From positions 3,782,001-3,846,000 of the forward strand of contig NC_013061.1 of NCBI RefSeq assembly GCF_000023825.1: DNA of 64,000 nt, given 5' to 3'. The notes below the pieces were generated by a model. The model made no database searches. It was not told the DNA's origin and worked only from the letters and a program-made list of their open reading frames with translations. Source of the DNA: Pedobacter heparinus DSM 2366 (GTDB taxonomy: Bacteria; Bacteroidota; Bacteroidia; Sphingobacteriales; Sphingobacteriaceae). The translations under genes and the position numbers were made by a program. Below are positions 52,190 through 61,857 of the stretch, piece after piece. Numbering within the stretch: position 1 is the stretch's first letter; each line of letters begins with the position of its first letter.

Positions 52190-53524
52190 ATGAACACCAT
52201 TCTTATAAAAGGAGCCTCTGTAGTAAACGAAGGCCAGATTGTTGTAGCCGATGTACTACTTAAAAACGGCTTTATTGAAAAAATAGCCCCAAACATTGAT
52301 ATTGCGGCCCATCAGGAGATCAATGCTGAAGGCCTGCACCTTTTTCCGGGAATGATAGACGACCAGGTGCATTTTCGTGAGCCGGGCCTAACCCATAAAG
52401 CAGATATTTTTTCGGAAAGCATGGCCGCTGTTGCCGGCGGGATTACTTCTTTCATGGAAATGCCAAATACAGTACCCAATACACTTACACAGAAACTGCT
52501 GGCCGATAAATATGCCATTGCCTCAGAAATGTCGCTGGCCAATTACTCCTTTTTCATGGGTGCATCTAACGACAATCTGGACGAAGTATTAAAAACAGAC
52601 CCTAAAAACGTTTGCGGCATTAAGGTATTTATGGGTTCTTCTACAGGCAATATGCTGGTAGACAATGAAAAGGTACTGGAAAACATCTTCAAAGAAGCGC
52701 CCATGCTGGTGGCTACGCATTGCGAAGATGAGCAGACTATCCGGCATAACCTTGCCGTTTATAAAGAAAAATACGGAGAAAATATCACCATAGCTATGCA
52801 CCCGCTGATCCGGAGTGCCGAAGCCTGTTATAAATCCTCTTCAATGGCTGTAGAACTGGCCAAAAAGTACCATACACGTCTCCATATCCTGCACATTTCT
52901 ACGGCAAGGGAAGTTGCACTATTTGACAATAAAACACCACTTGCAGATAAAAAAATAACCGCTGAAGCCTGTGTACATCATTTATGGTTCGACGATCATG
53001 ATTATGCGGTTAAAGGAAACTGGATCAAATGGAACCCCGCTGTTAAAAGCGCTGCAGATAAAGCAGGTATCCTGAAAGGGGTACTGGACGGCCATATCGA
53101 TATCATTGCTACTGATCATGCCCCACATACCATTGAAGAAAAGGAACAGCCTTATTTACAGGCGCCCTCTGGTGGCCCACTGGTTCAGCATGCACTGCCC
53201 GCACTGTTCGAAATGTATCACCAGGGTAAAATATCGCTGGTACAGATTGCCGAAAAAACAGCACACAATGTGGCAGTATGTTTCAATATCGATAAAAGGG
53301 GCTTTATCAGGGAAGGCTACTGGGCCGACCTGGTACTGGTAAACCTGAACGATCCTTTTACCGTAACCAAAATGAACGTGCTGTACAAATGTGGCTGGTC
53401 GCCTTTTGAAGGGCAAACCTTCAGAGCCGAAGTTACCCATACCTTTGTATCCGGCAACCTTGCTTATCAGAAAGGGAAATTCACTACCCAGGAAACCGGC
53501 AAACGACTGGCCTTTAACCGCTGA
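52190..53524 (+). CDS. pyrC: dihydroorotase (PyrC), Bacteroidota type
   Basis: Cyclises carbamoyl aspartate to dihydroorotate in pyrimidine synthesis. In its 444 residues the metal motif is IDDQVHFREPGLTHK, so the first His of HxH is Gln59 and the second is His61; this Gln form is usual in Bacteroidota dihydroorotases. Other catalytic features are intact: KVFMGSSTGN (carbamylated Lys), VATHCEDEQT, LHILHISTARE and IIATDHAPHTIEEK. It differs from the metal-site-less paralogue at 9249-10508 and is probably the true enzyme. The stop overlaps the next gene start by one base. Confidence 0.94.
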   Translation: MNTILIKGASVVNEGQIVVADVLLKNGFIEKIAPNIDIAAHQEINAEGLHLFPGMIDDQVHFREPGLTHKADIFSESMAAVAGGITSFMEMPNTVPNTLTQKLLADKYAIASEMSLANYSFFMGASNDNLDEVLKTDPKNVCGIKVFMGSSTGNMLVDNEKVLENIFKEAPMLVATHCEDEQTIRHNLAVYKEKYGENITIAMHPLIRSAEACYKSSSMAVELAKKYHTRLHILHISTAREVALFDNKTPLADKKITAEACVHHLWFDDHDYAVKGNWIKWNPAVKSAADKAGILKGVLDGHIDIIATDHAPHTIEEKEQPYLQAPSGGPLVQHALPALFEMYHQGKISLVQIAEKTAHNVAVCFNIDKRGFIREGYWADLVLVNLNDPFTVTKMNVLYKCGWSPFEGQTFRAEVTHTFVSGNLAYQKGKFTTQETGKRLAFNR

Positions 53525-54609
53525 TGAATAAGGCCCATAAACACACACTTAAAAAGTTTATACTGCTCTTTGCCCTATCGGCAATGGTGTATGTTTTTGG
53601 GTTTTTCCCCCGGCTGGTAGAACCCCTGTATTCAGAAGGATTTTACAGCCTGACCTCAGTCATACAGCGATTTATAAGCGGGATATTCCCATTCGCCCTC
53701 GGCGATTTTTTGTACCTGCTGCTCATCTTGTATACAGCCCGTTCCTTATACCGTTTTTATAAAAAAATAATACAGAAACGTTTACAGCAAAGCGACAGGT
53801 TGCATGTCCCTTTACAGGTACTTAACTTTACACTTGTATTATACCTGCTTTTTAAAGGCTTATGGGGCCTAAATTATTCACGCATCCCTATAGCAAGGCA
53901 GCTGGGCATAAGCAACGAAAAATACAACACCGAAGAGCTGGTATTACTGGGTAAATACTTTATTGCGCGGTTAAATAACCTTCAACACCTCAAAAGGGCC
54001 GCTTATACCACTGCTCAACTGGAAGCTGAAGCCAAACAGGCTTATGATAAAATGCGCCGGAAAAATGCTTTTTTCAACTACCGCTCTCCGGCGGTAAAAC
54101 CGGTATTGAACAGTTGGGTGGTGACTAAAATAGGCATAGAGGGCTATTACAACCCGCTTTCTGGCGAAGCCAACATCAACATGCGCCTGCCCGAAACCTC
54201 ACTTCCTTTTGTAAGTTGCCATGAAATTGCCCACCAGCTGGGTGTAGCCCGCGAAGATGAGGCCAACCTGGTAGGGTATCTGGTTGCCATCAACAGTGAA
54301 AATCCGGATTTCCGTTATTCTGCAGCCTATAACATGCTCAAAAGTATCCTCTTCGAGATCAGGATCAAATCAGCAGAAGATTATGAAGCCCTGTATAAGA
54401 CGATTAATCCGCTAACCTTAAAAGACATTCAGAACGACAGGGATTTCTGGCAGAAATATAACAGCGATATGTACATGTATTTTGGACTGGCTTTCGACCG
54501 TTTTCTGAAACTCAACAACCAGCCAAAAGGTACTGATAGTTACCAGGATATTGTTTTATGGCTGTACAACCTGCATAAAAGAGAGCTTCATAAAATGCAG
54601 CAACTCTAA
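53524..54609 (+). CDS. DUF3810 membrane-linked putative zinc metallopeptidase
   Basis: A 361-residue protein with three N-terminal hydrophobic helices (about residues 10-28, 55-78 and 96-112). The soluble part contains SCHEIAHQLGVAREDEANLVGYL, an HExxH zinc motif (His233, Glu234, His237) with a following Glu-rich helix (third ligand probably Glu in EDEAN). This is the DUF3810 family. The peptidase activity is unproven, but the motif is complete. It is coupled to pyrC by a one-base overlap (TGATG). Substrate unknown. Confidence 0.82.
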   Translation: MNKAHKHTLKKFILLFALSAMVYVFGFFPRLVEPLYSEGFYSLTSVIQRFISGIFPFALGDFLYLLLILYTARSLYRFYKKIIQKRLQQSDRLHVPLQVLNFTLVLYLLFKGLWGLNYSRIPIARQLGISNEKYNTEELVLLGKYFIARLNNLQHLKRAAYTTAQLEAEAKQAYDKMRRKNAFFNYRSPAVKPVLNSWVVTKIGIEGYYNPLSGEANINMRLPETSLPFVSCHEIAHQLGVAREDEANLVGYLVAINSENPDFRYSAAYNMLKSILFEIRIKSAEDYEALYKTINPLTLKDIQNDRDFWQKYNSDMYMYFGLAFDRFLKLNNQPKGTDSYQDIVLWLYNLHKRELHKMQQL

Positions 54610-54650
54610 AACATTGCAACAATCCAACAAAAAAGCCCCAAAACAATTGT

Positions 54651-54658
54651 TAAATTTG
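54651..54658 (+). promoter_or_regulatory. -7 box before the HscA gene, near-leaderless
   Basis: TAAATTTG (exact TAnnTTTG) ends 7 bases before the ATG at 54666, predicting a leader of only a few bases. Confidence 0.4.
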
Positions 54659-54665
54659 CCCCACT

Positions 54666-56552
54666 ATGGCAAAGATATCCATTAACCTGGCAACAGGCTC
54701 ACTGCAAAAAGAAGAAATTATTGTTGGCATCGATCTGGGCACCACCAATAGCCTGGTAGCTTTTATCAATCCGGATAAAAACCCTGTGGTCATCAATGAT
54801 ACCGGGAAGGGCCTCCTGGTTCCTTCTGTGGTACATTTTAACCAGCAGGGCGACGCACTTGTAGGTAATGAGGCCAAAGCATTCCTGACTACCGATCCGG
54901 AAAATACTATATTCTCCGTAAAACGTTTACTGGGCCGCTCTTATAAAGATGTAGCCAGCCATAAGGATACCTTTTCCTATAAAATTATTGATGACGAGAA
55001 CGACTCGCTGGTGAAAATCAAAGCGGCCGACCGCTTTTATACGCCAATAGAATTATCGGCCGAGATTTTAAAGGAACTGAAAGCCCGCGCAGAACATGCC
55101 TTAAAAACTCCGGTAAACAGGGCTGTAATTACGGTACCCGCTTATTTTAACGACAGTCAGCGCCAGGCCACCCGCGACGCCGGCCGTTTGGCAGGCCTTG
55201 ATGTTCTGAGAATTGTGAATGAACCCACCGCTGCCAGTCTGGCTTATGGCCTGGGCCTCGACCCCGGCCAGCAAAAAACAATTGCCGTATATGATTTGGG
55301 TGGCGGAACTTTTGATGTCTCTATACTCTCTATACAAAACGGGATTTTTGAAGTATTGTCTACCAACGGAAATACCTTCTTGGGTGGCGACGATTTTGAT
55401 CGTGCCATTGTACATTACTGGATAGAAAAAAATAAACTGAATACAGAAGAACTGGCAACAAATGCTGCTTTGATGCAGGGCTTAAGGTTGAAAGCCGAAG
55501 AAGCGAAAAAAGCTTTGACCACACAAAACCTGTATAATGAAAAGCTCGCCAAAAGCCAGCCTGCCGAACTGAACACGGAAGAAATCTGGTGCAGTATTGA
55601 CAGGCAAACATTTGAACAGCTTATTGCTCCTAAGGTTGCCGAAACCATCAATTCCTGTAAACAGGCACTGAGCGATGCCAAACTCACTATAGCAGAAATT
55701 GATGAAGTGGTATTGGTTGGGGGCTCTACCCGTACACCCTATGTAAAAAAACAGGTAGCAGCTTTCTTTAACAGGCAGCCACAGGACCAGATCAACCCCG
55801 ATGAGGTAGTTGCACTTGGCGCAGCCATACAGGCTGATATCCTGGCCGGAAACCGTTCCGACATCCTCTTACTGGACGTTACCCCGCTGTCTCTGGGCAT
55901 AGAAACGATGGGCGGCCTAATGGACGTCATCATCCCCAGAAATGCCAAAATACCTACCAAGGCCGGCCGTCAGTATACCACATCGGTCGACGGACAGGTA
56001 AACATGAAAATCTCTGTTTTCCAGGGTGAACGTGATCTGGTACAGGAAAACAGGAAATTAGCCGAATTTGACCTGAAAGGTATCCCCGCCATGCCGGCAG
56101 GTTTGCCAAAGGTAGATATCAATTTCCTGCTCAATGCAGATGGCATACTTACGGTACAGGCTATAGAACTCCGCTCGGGCGTAAAGCAGGAAATAGACAT
56201 TAAACCGAGTTACGGACTAACAGATGATGCCGTAGAAAAAATGCTGGTAGACAGCATTACCCATGCCAAAAGTGATGTAGAACAACGTATGCTCATCGAA
56301 GCCCGCAGCGAAGGGGAACAACTGGTATATACTGCCGAACGTTTTATCGAAAAACATGCCGTACACCTTACAGCTGAAGAAATTTCCACAACAAAAACAT
56401 ATATCAGTGCTTTGCAGGCTGCCCTGGGTAAGGCCGAAAAAGATGATATCCTTAAAAAAGCAGATGAACTGAACGAATTTACACGTCCTTTTGCCGAACG
56501 GGTAATGGATGCTGCCGTTTCTTCGGCCATGAAAGGAAAAAGTATCGAATAA
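54666..56552 (+). CDS. hscA: Fe-S cluster assembly Hsp70 chaperone HscA
   Basis: A 628-residue Hsp70. The nucleotide domain has [27 protein letters not shown] and [15 protein letters not shown]. The linker [19 protein letters not shown] and substrate-binding domain follow. Features shared with HscA rather than DnaK are the N-terminal extension before GIDLGTTN, the VPSVVHFN start, [30 protein letters not shown], the [14 protein letters not shown] block and a short C-terminal tail (KGKSIE) without the DnaK EEVD-like end. HscA helps move Fe-S clusters from IscU. It is apart from iscX/fdx (39882-40483). No hscB is adjacent. Confidence 0.9.
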   Translation: MAKISINLATGSLQKEEIIVGIDLGTTNSLVAFINPDKNPVVINDTGKGLLVPSVVHFNQQGDALVGNEAKAFLTTDPENTIFSVKRLLGRSYKDVASHKDTFSYKIIDDENDSLVKIKAADRFYTPIELSAEILKELKARAEHALKTPVNRAVITVPAYFNDSQRQATRDAGRLAGLDVLRIVNEPTAASLAYGLGLDPGQQKTIAVYDLGGGTFDVSILSIQNGIFEVLSTNGNTFLGGDDFDRAIVHYWIEKNKLNTEELATNAALMQGLRLKAEEAKKALTTQNLYNEKLAKSQPAELNTEEIWCSIDRQTFEQLIAPKVAETINSCKQALSDAKLTIAEIDEVVLVGGSTRTPYVKKQVAAFFNRQPQDQINPDEVVALGAAIQADILAGNRSDILLLDVTPLSLGIETMGGLMDVIIPRNAKIPTKAGRQYTTSVDGQVNMKISVFQGERDLVQENRKLAEFDLKGIPAMPAGLPKVDINFLLNADGILTVQAIELRSGVKQEIDIKPSYGLTDDAVEKMLVDSITHAKSDVEQRMLIEARSEGEQLVYTAERFIEKHAVHLTAEEISTTKTYISALQAALGKAEKDDILKKADELNEFTRPFAERVMDAAVSSAMKGKSIE

Positions 56553-56591
56553 ATAACCAGCGAATAAACTATTGTATATAGGTTTACAATA

Positions 56592-57449
56592 ATGAAAAGG
56601 ACATTTCTTATTGCGGGCCTGCTGGTGCTTTTTATACTATGTAGTTCCTGGGGCTTTTATGCGCATATCCGCATCAACAGGCTGGCGGTTTTTACACTTC
56701 CGGCAGGCTTAAACCGTTTTTATAAGGCCAACATCAGCTACCTGAGCGACCATGCCGTTGACCCTGATAAAAGGCGATATGCAGATACTGCAGAGGCCGC
56801 AAGGCATTACCTCGATGTAGAATTGTATGAAGCACATATAGACAGTATTCCAAGAAAATGGGAGGAAGCTGTTAAAAGATATGGGCTGGTCCGGCTAAAC
56901 CAGAATGGCATTTTACCCTGGCAAATCCAGAAAAGTTACTATAAACTGGTACATGCCCTTAGAGACCGCGACTCGCTTAAAATACTTATTTATTCTGCCT
57001 ATTTAGGGCATTACCTGGCCGATGCACATGTACCTTTACACACCACGCAAAACCACAATGGCCAACTCAGTAATCAGTTGGGCATACATGCCTTCTGGGA
57101 AAGCCGTTTACCTGAACTGTTTGCAAAAAAATATAATTATGTGGTTGGACAGGCAATATACATCGAAAACCCTTTAAAAGAGGCCTGGAAAATCATTACC
57201 CATACGCATAAAATGGTAGATACCGTACTTACCTTCGAAGCCAGGCTCAATGCCCGTTTTCCGGCACACCGGAAATACAGCTTTTCGGAAAGGAACAACC
57301 AGGTTGGCAGACAGTACTCCCTGGCCTATTCAAAAGCATTTCATGATGGGATGAACCACATGGTAGAACGACAAATGCGCGCAGCTATACATAGTATAGG
57401 TTCCTACTGGTATTCGGCATGGGTTGATGCCGGACAGCCATTACTGTAA
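56592..57449 (+). CDS. secreted zinc-dependent phospholipase C/S1-P1 nuclease-like protein
   Basis: A 285-residue protein with signal peptide (FLIAGLLVLFILCSS) cut before Trp20, so the mature N-terminus is WGFYAH; an N-terminal Trp is a zinc ligand in this trinuclear zinc fold. Further ligands are in VDPDKRRY, YLGHYLADAHVPLHTTQNHNGQ and WESRLPELF. The fold is that of bacterial phospholipase C and S1/P1 nucleases; the two cannot be separated from motifs alone. It follows hscA by 39 bases. It converges on the dedA gene with an 8-base gap. Confidence 0.85.
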   Translation: MKRTFLIAGLLVLFILCSSWGFYAHIRINRLAVFTLPAGLNRFYKANISYLSDHAVDPDKRRYADTAEAARHYLDVELYEAHIDSIPRKWEEAVKRYGLVRLNQNGILPWQIQKSYYKLVHALRDRDSLKILIYSAYLGHYLADAHVPLHTTQNHNGQLSNQLGIHAFWESRLPELFAKKYNYVVGQAIYIENPLKEAWKIITHTHKMVDTVLTFEARLNARFPAHRKYSFSERNNQVGRQYSLAYSKAFHDGMNHMVERQMRAAIHSIGSYWYSAWVDAGQPLL

Positions 57450-57457
57450 AGTCTGGA

Positions 57458-58150
57458 TCAATAGACCTGCTCTTCTTCTTTTACAGTATTTTCAGCAAGC
57501 GGTAAAGCCTTTTTCTTAAACTTTGATTTTAGGGCAGCAAATATAGCCGGAAAGAAAGTGACTACTGCAATGACCACAATTACGATATCAAAATTCTTTT
57601 TAACCACAGGTATCTGCCCCAATAAATAGCCGGCCATAAGCAAACTGGAAATCCAGGCTACTCCACCGATTACATTAAACAAGGTAAACCTGCCAAAAGG
57701 CATTTTTGCAATTCCCGCAACAAAAGGGGCTATGGTTCTGAAAATTGGTAAAAAACGACTGAATATAATGGCCTTGCCACCATGTTTTTCAAAAAACTCG
57801 TGCGACTGCTTGTAGTATTCGAGTTTAAGGATCTTATTGTTCTCTTTAAATACTTTAACGCCAAAAAAGCTGCCGAGTTTATAATTTAAGGAATTACCCA
57901 GAATGGCAGCCACAATCAGCAATAACATCATTACCCATATACTCAATCCGGTATTTTCTCCGGCAATGAGTGCCCCCATCGCAAACAGCAGGGAATCACC
58001 TGGTAAAAATGGTGTAACAACGAAACCGGTTTCGGCAAAAATGATGAGAAAAAGAATGGCGTATGTCCAGTTCTGGTAATCTCTGATGATCTCTTCCAGG
58101 TGCTTGTCAATGTGCAGCAGGAAGTCAACTAAAAAGCTAAAAAACTCCAT
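57458..58150 (-). CDS. DedA-family membrane protein
   Basis: A 230-residue polytopic protein of the DedA/SNARE-associated family, linked to lipid-carrier (undecaprenyl phosphate or phospholipid) flipping. It has ETGFVVTPFLPGDSLLFAMGAL and the signature FSRFLPIFRTIAPFVAGIAKMPFGRF with conserved Arg residues, then NVIGGVAWISSLLMAGYLLG. About five to six helices are predicted. Upstream is a terminator for the DUF4397 gene, so it is transcribed separately. Confidence 0.93.
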   Translation of the reverse strand: MEFFSFLVDFLLHIDKHLEEIIRDYQNWTYAILFLIIFAETGFVVTPFLPGDSLLFAMGALIAGENTGLSIWVMMLLLIVAAILGNSLNYKLGSFFGVKVFKENNKILKLEYYKQSHEFFEKHGGKAIIFSRFLPIFRTIAPFVAGIAKMPFGRFTLFNVIGGVAWISSLLMAGYLLGQIPVVKKNFDIVIVVIAVVTFFPAIFAALKSKFKKKALPLAENTVKEEEQVY

Positions 58151-58173
58151 TCTCGTAAATTAAGCCCAAAAAT

Positions 58174-58205
58174 AAAAATATCATGGCAATAACCATGATA
58201 TTTTT
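58174..58205 (-). terminator. intrinsic terminator of the DUF4397 gene
   Basis: A perfect 13-bp inverted repeat (58174-58186 and 58193-58205) around CAATAA, core ATCATGG/CCATGAT with A/T ends that supply the T run on the minus strand. Confidence 0.85.
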
Positions 58206-58247
58206 AAGAATAGAATTGTCATAATTACTTATAACAGATTTGTAAAA

Positions 58248-58937
58248 TTAGTTTTGCAGGATAACATGTCCTCTCAGTTCAGTAGCAGAACTTCCGTCAA
58301 CCCAGATGGTATAATTTTTACCGGCCTGAAGCGCACCATCAACAACAGGCGCGGTTACTACACCAGCAGCTGATAGGGTAAATTTAGTACCTGGATCAAC
58401 CTGTATATAATTCGAAAGACTCGCATAGCCTACAGATGGGATCAGATTTGCCCCGCCTGTAACAGCTACTGCAATATTATTTGCTAAAAAGCCATTGATG
58501 TTGACAAACCTTACTTTAGCTTTTCCTGAAACAGTAGTTAAATCATCTGCAAACACACCTAAAGCAATCGTTCCATCAGCTGTTTTATAATAAAGGGCGG
58601 TCAGGTAAGTTCCGATCTGTACGCCTCCCTGTGCACTGGCGTTCGCCGTGGTAGCACCGGCATCAGCAGATGCAAACGTATTTGTACCAGAAGTAAAAAC
58701 AAGGTAATCGGAGTTGTTCCCGTAACTTACGGCAGTTGTTGTTTTTTTAGCATTATTTACATACAAATCCTGCGATGCGGATCCTTCTACAGCGTTTACA
58801 TACCTCACCCTCGCTTCCCCAACCGGTTCTGGTGTAGGGTCACTTTTTTTACAGGAAGCTATTGAAATCATTAAACCGGCACCAGCAATCACAAAGGCTA
58901 CCCAGGCCTTCGATGATAATAAAAATTTTCTCTTCAT
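58248..58937 (-). CDS. DUF4397 domain lipoprotein
   Basis: A 229-residue exported lipoprotein. The signal (AWVAFVIAGAGLMISIASC) ends at Cys29 with lipobox IASC. The mature part carries two DUF4397-like repeats (EARVRYVNAVEGSASQDLYVNN and KAKVRFVNINGFLANNIAV), each starting with a V-R-[YF]-[VI]-N strand. These are beta-sandwich surface domains of unknown role. It lies between the dnaN and its own terminators, so it is probably monocistronic. Confidence 0.88.
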   Translation of the reverse strand: MKRKFLLSSKAWVAFVIAGAGLMISIASCKKSDPTPEPVGEARVRYVNAVEGSASQDLYVNNAKKTTTAVSYGNNSDYLVFTSGTNTFASADAGATTANASAQGGVQIGTYLTALYYKTADGTIALGVFADDLTTVSGKAKVRFVNINGFLANNIAVAVTGGANLIPSVGYASLSNYIQVDPGTKFTLSAAGVVTAPVVDGALQAGKNYTIWVDGSSATELRGHVILQN

Positions 58938-58968
58938 ATCTTTATTTTTTTTAAATCGATCAAAAACA

Positions 58969-58997
58969 AAATGGCTCGGTCAAAAACCAAGCCATTT
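58969..58997 (-). terminator. intrinsic terminator of dnaN
   Basis: AAATGGCT (58969-58976) pairs with AGCCATTT (58990-58997), extended by GGT/ACC after one mismatch, with a 5-base loop. On the minus strand TTTGTTTTTG follows. It lies 21 bases after the dnaN stop. Confidence 0.85.
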
Positions 58998-59017
58998 ATC
59001 GTTATTTTGTTTATAAA

Positions 59018-60142
59018 TTAATTGTAATTGTTTAACATAACCGGCATCACCAGCATCAGGACGTCCTCGTTCTCATCATTGGTCTGAGGGATCAGCAAGC
59101 CGGCCCGGTTTGGTGTAGATAGCTCTAATGTCACCTCTTCGCCGCTTAAATTGCTCAGCATCTCTATTAAAAACTTAGCATTAAAGCCAATTTCCAGATC
59201 TTCACCCTCATACTGGCAACTCAAACGCTCATGTGCTTCATTGGCAAAATCAAGGTCTTCAGAAGAGATATTTAATTCGCTGCCATTGATCTTTAACCTC
59301 ACCTGATGCGTGGTTTTGTTTGCAAAAATAACCACCCTGCGTAGGGTATTCAGGAACAAAGCCCTGTCTATAACCAGTTTATTTGGATTGTTGGCAGGAA
59401 TAACCGCCTCATAATCAGGATAGCGCTCGTCAATCAAACGGCAAACCAGATTAATGTTCTCAAATTTAAAGAAAGCGCTGGTTGCATTGTAATCTACAGA
59501 TACGTTGATGTCAGTAGAAGGCAAAGCCGCCTTTAGCAGGGTTAGGGCTTTTTTAGGCAAAATAAAAGAAGAACTTTTATCTGCTTTACTGTCCATACGC
59601 CTGTATCTTACCAACTTGTGTGCGTCTGTAGCTACAAAAGTGATGTGCTGATCAGAAAGCTGACAAAAAACACCCGTCATAGCCGGCCGAAGTTCATCGC
59701 TGCTGACAGCAAAAATTGTTTTGGTAATGGCCTCAGTTAAAACAGAAGCTGGCAGGTTTACAGATGAAGCATTTTCAACAACCGGGATTTTAGGAAAATC
59801 ATCCCCGTTCTCTCCGCTCAATTTGTATTTACCGTCGCCCGCGCTGATCTCGATAGAGAAAGTACTATCGTCAATATTGAAAGAAATTGGCTGATCGGGC
59901 AGTGTTTTTAAGGTGTCAAGTAATATTCTTGCAGGAACCGCAACTTTACCTCCTTCTTTGGATTCTACAGGCAAAGAAGTGGTCATGCTGGTTTGCAGAT
60001 CGGTAGCAGATATCGTTAAATTTCCATCTTTAATCTCAAACAGGAAATTTTCCAGTATAGGCAAAACAGTACTGCTGCTTGATGCACCATTAACTGTTTG
60101 CAAATGTTTTAAAAGCGTTGATGTGGATACAATAAATCTCAT
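59018..60142 (-). CDS. dnaN: DNA polymerase III beta subunit (sliding clamp)
   Basis: The DNA-polymerase processivity ring. It has 374 residues in three repeated domains and the usual start MRFIVSTSTLLKHLQTVNGA. Blocks include LPILENFLFEI, FVATDAHKLVRYRR and the C-terminal VLMLVMPVMLN, which gives the MPxxL-like hydrophobic end of the clamp. It lies 35 bases downstream of gldG, a frequent pairing in Bacteroidota. A -7-like box (60164-60171) lies 21 bases before the start, within the gldG-dnaN gap, so it may have its own promoter. Confidence 0.97.
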   Translation of the reverse strand: MRFIVSTSTLLKHLQTVNGASSSSTVLPILENFLFEIKDGNLTISATDLQTSMTTSLPVESKEGGKVAVPARILLDTLKTLPDQPISFNIDDSTFSIEISAGDGKYKLSGENGDDFPKIPVVENASSVNLPASVLTEAITKTIFAVSSDELRPAMTGVFCQLSDQHITFVATDAHKLVRYRRMDSKADKSSSFILPKKALTLLKAALPSTDINVSVDYNATSAFFKFENINLVCRLIDERYPDYEAVIPANNPNKLVIDRALFLNTLRRVVIFANKTTHQVRLKINGSELNISSEDLDFANEAHERLSCQYEGEDLEIGFNAKFLIEMLSNLSGEEVTLELSTPNRAGLLIPQTNDENEDVLMLVMPVMLNNYN

Positions 60143-60163
60143 AGTTATGATCTAGTCAGTTCT

Positions 60164-60171
60164 CAAAAATA
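60164..60171 (-). promoter_or_regulatory. -7 box before dnaN
   Basis: TATTTTTG on the minus strand, exact TAnnTTTG, 21 bases before the dnaN ATG. Confidence 0.35.
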
Positions 60172-60177
60172 TAAAAA

Positions 60178-61857
60178 TTACCTTGCATACTTATGTTTAC
60201 GGTAATAATGTTGAAAAATTGCGAACGATATTAACAATAGTAAAGGTCCAATTAAATTAATCAGCTGCCATTGCAGCTTTTCGGCACGCAAACGCCCCTT
60301 ATCCAATAACCTGATTTTAACCTCTTTATTGCGCAGGGCGATCAGATTGTCGGCATTACACAAATAATCGGCAACATTTAACAACAACGCTTTATTTCCG
60401 TAACTCTTTTCGGTATAACGGTCAAAACCCAATGGAAAAACAGAGCCATCCCTGCTGCTTACCTGGTTCTTAAAAACATCACCATCACCAATCACAATCA
60501 TTTTACTGGCTTTGCCAACAGGAGGAAGCCCATAATTTTCAATGATCCCCGCCGGTACAGGTCTGTTTAAAAATACAGAAGGAAAATTCCCTTCCAACAG
60601 TACTGCAACAGCTTTTGGAGAACTTGCATACTCACGGGGGTCGGGTTGCTCGGCCACCATCTGGAGCGACAGCAATTTGGGTGCATTAAAAACTTTATTA
60701 AATGGCGAGGTATGCAGAATGATCTTTTTGCTGATGCCTTTTACCGATATCGTATCTACCGTACTTACAAATTCTGCTTTTACATCATCTATGTTTTTTA
60801 CGATGGCACTGGCCGTATCAGGCATCAGTAAAGGATAATAGACCCATGGAGCCAGCTGGATCTGCCCTTGTCCTCCGCCCATTGCCAGGGGGATCTCTGT
60901 GCAGTTGGCATCAGCAACCAGGTTATAATTTACCCTGGCACCATACATAAACAACATATCGTCCAGGTTTAGCTTGCGGTTAAAGGCCAGCTGCTCCCCG
61001 GCACCTTTTAAGCTATCCAGGTTGGCCCCCACCTGATCTATACACCATACCACACTGCCGCCCTTCATTACAAAATAATTGAGCTTATATTTCTGTACTT
61101 CTGTAAATTCTTTTTGAGGTTTGGCTATAACCAGCGTATTCAGTTTATCCAATCCATTTTTATCAATCAGGTCAAGGTTTACCCTACCCACTTCATAGCT
61201 ATCTGAAAGGCTTTTGATAGCATCCTGCAGCTCCGGATCGGACAATTCGCCATTGCCTTCGGTAAAACCTATCCGGGGATGTTCGCCGGTCAGCACCTTT
61301 TGAATGGCCGAAGTGAATACATATTCCAGGTTCTGTATGGAATGATTGATACTTTCTTCATAACTGCCACTGGGATTGAGGTTTTGGAGCAGTCTGACCG
61401 GAAAGCGCTTATCACCACTGCTGACCATGGCCATCGGAAAAATAACCTTCTGCGCAAAACCATTGTCATTTTTAATGTTCAGATTGGTAGGCTCTATACC
61501 TACCTGATACAGGTTGTTGATGGCTGTATCCTGTTCCGCTGCTGATAAGCCGTCAATCGGATCGGCAAATACAATTTTGATGTCTGTTCCGGCGTATGCC
61601 CTGTAATCGGTCAGCAGATCTTTTGCAGCACGCTGCAATCTTTTAAAAGCAGCCGGAAGTTCTCCGTCCAGAAAAACGGTAATCAGGATGGGCTTACTGG
61701 CATCTTTCAAGATCGATGTTGTTTTAGGGTTCAGCGTAAAGCGCTTTTCTTTGGTAAAATCTATTCTGGTATATACAAACTGCGAAACGATGTTGAGCAA
61801 CAGGAGCAGCAATACAAAAATAACTGCTCTGCTCTGGTATTTTTTAAGTTTTACCAT
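60178..61857 (-). CDS. gldG: gliding motility ABC-type protein GldG
   Basis: A 559-residue protein with an N-terminal anchor helix (SRAVIFVLLLLLLNIVSQFVY) and a large periplasmic region. The latter has DUF4350-like (ABC_transp_aux) features: IRPILITVFLDGELPAAF-like strands, RIGFTEGNGELSD, LVIAKPQKEFTE. The C-terminal helix is LINLIGPLLLLISFAIFQ. GldG works with GldF and the ATPase GldA in an ABC complex required for gliding. It overlaps gldF by 7 bases. gldA is not in this window. dnaN follows. Confidence 0.93.
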   Translation of the reverse strand: MVKLKKYQSRAVIFVLLLLLLNIVSQFVYTRIDFTKEKRFTLNPKTTSILKDASKPILITVFLDGELPAAFKRLQRAAKDLLTDYRAYAGTDIKIVFADPIDGLSAAEQDTAINNLYQVGIEPTNLNIKNDNGFAQKVIFPMAMVSSGDKRFPVRLLQNLNPSGSYEESINHSIQNLEYVFTSAIQKVLTGEHPRIGFTEGNGELSDPELQDAIKSLSDSYEVGRVNLDLIDKNGLDKLNTLVIAKPQKEFTEVQKYKLNYFVMKGGSVVWCIDQVGANLDSLKGAGEQLAFNRKLNLDDMLFMYGARVNYNLVADANCTEIPLAMGGGQGQIQLAPWVYYPLLMPDTASAIVKNIDDVKAEFVSTVDTISVKGISKKIILHTSPFNKVFNAPKLLSLQMVAEQPDPREYASSPKAVAVLLEGNFPSVFLNRPVPAGIIENYGLPPVGKASKMIVIGDGDVFKNQVSSRDGSVFPLGFDRYTEKSYGNKALLLNVADYLCNADNLIALRNKEVKIRLLDKGRLRAEKLQWQLINLIGPLLLLISFAIFQHYYRKHKYAR

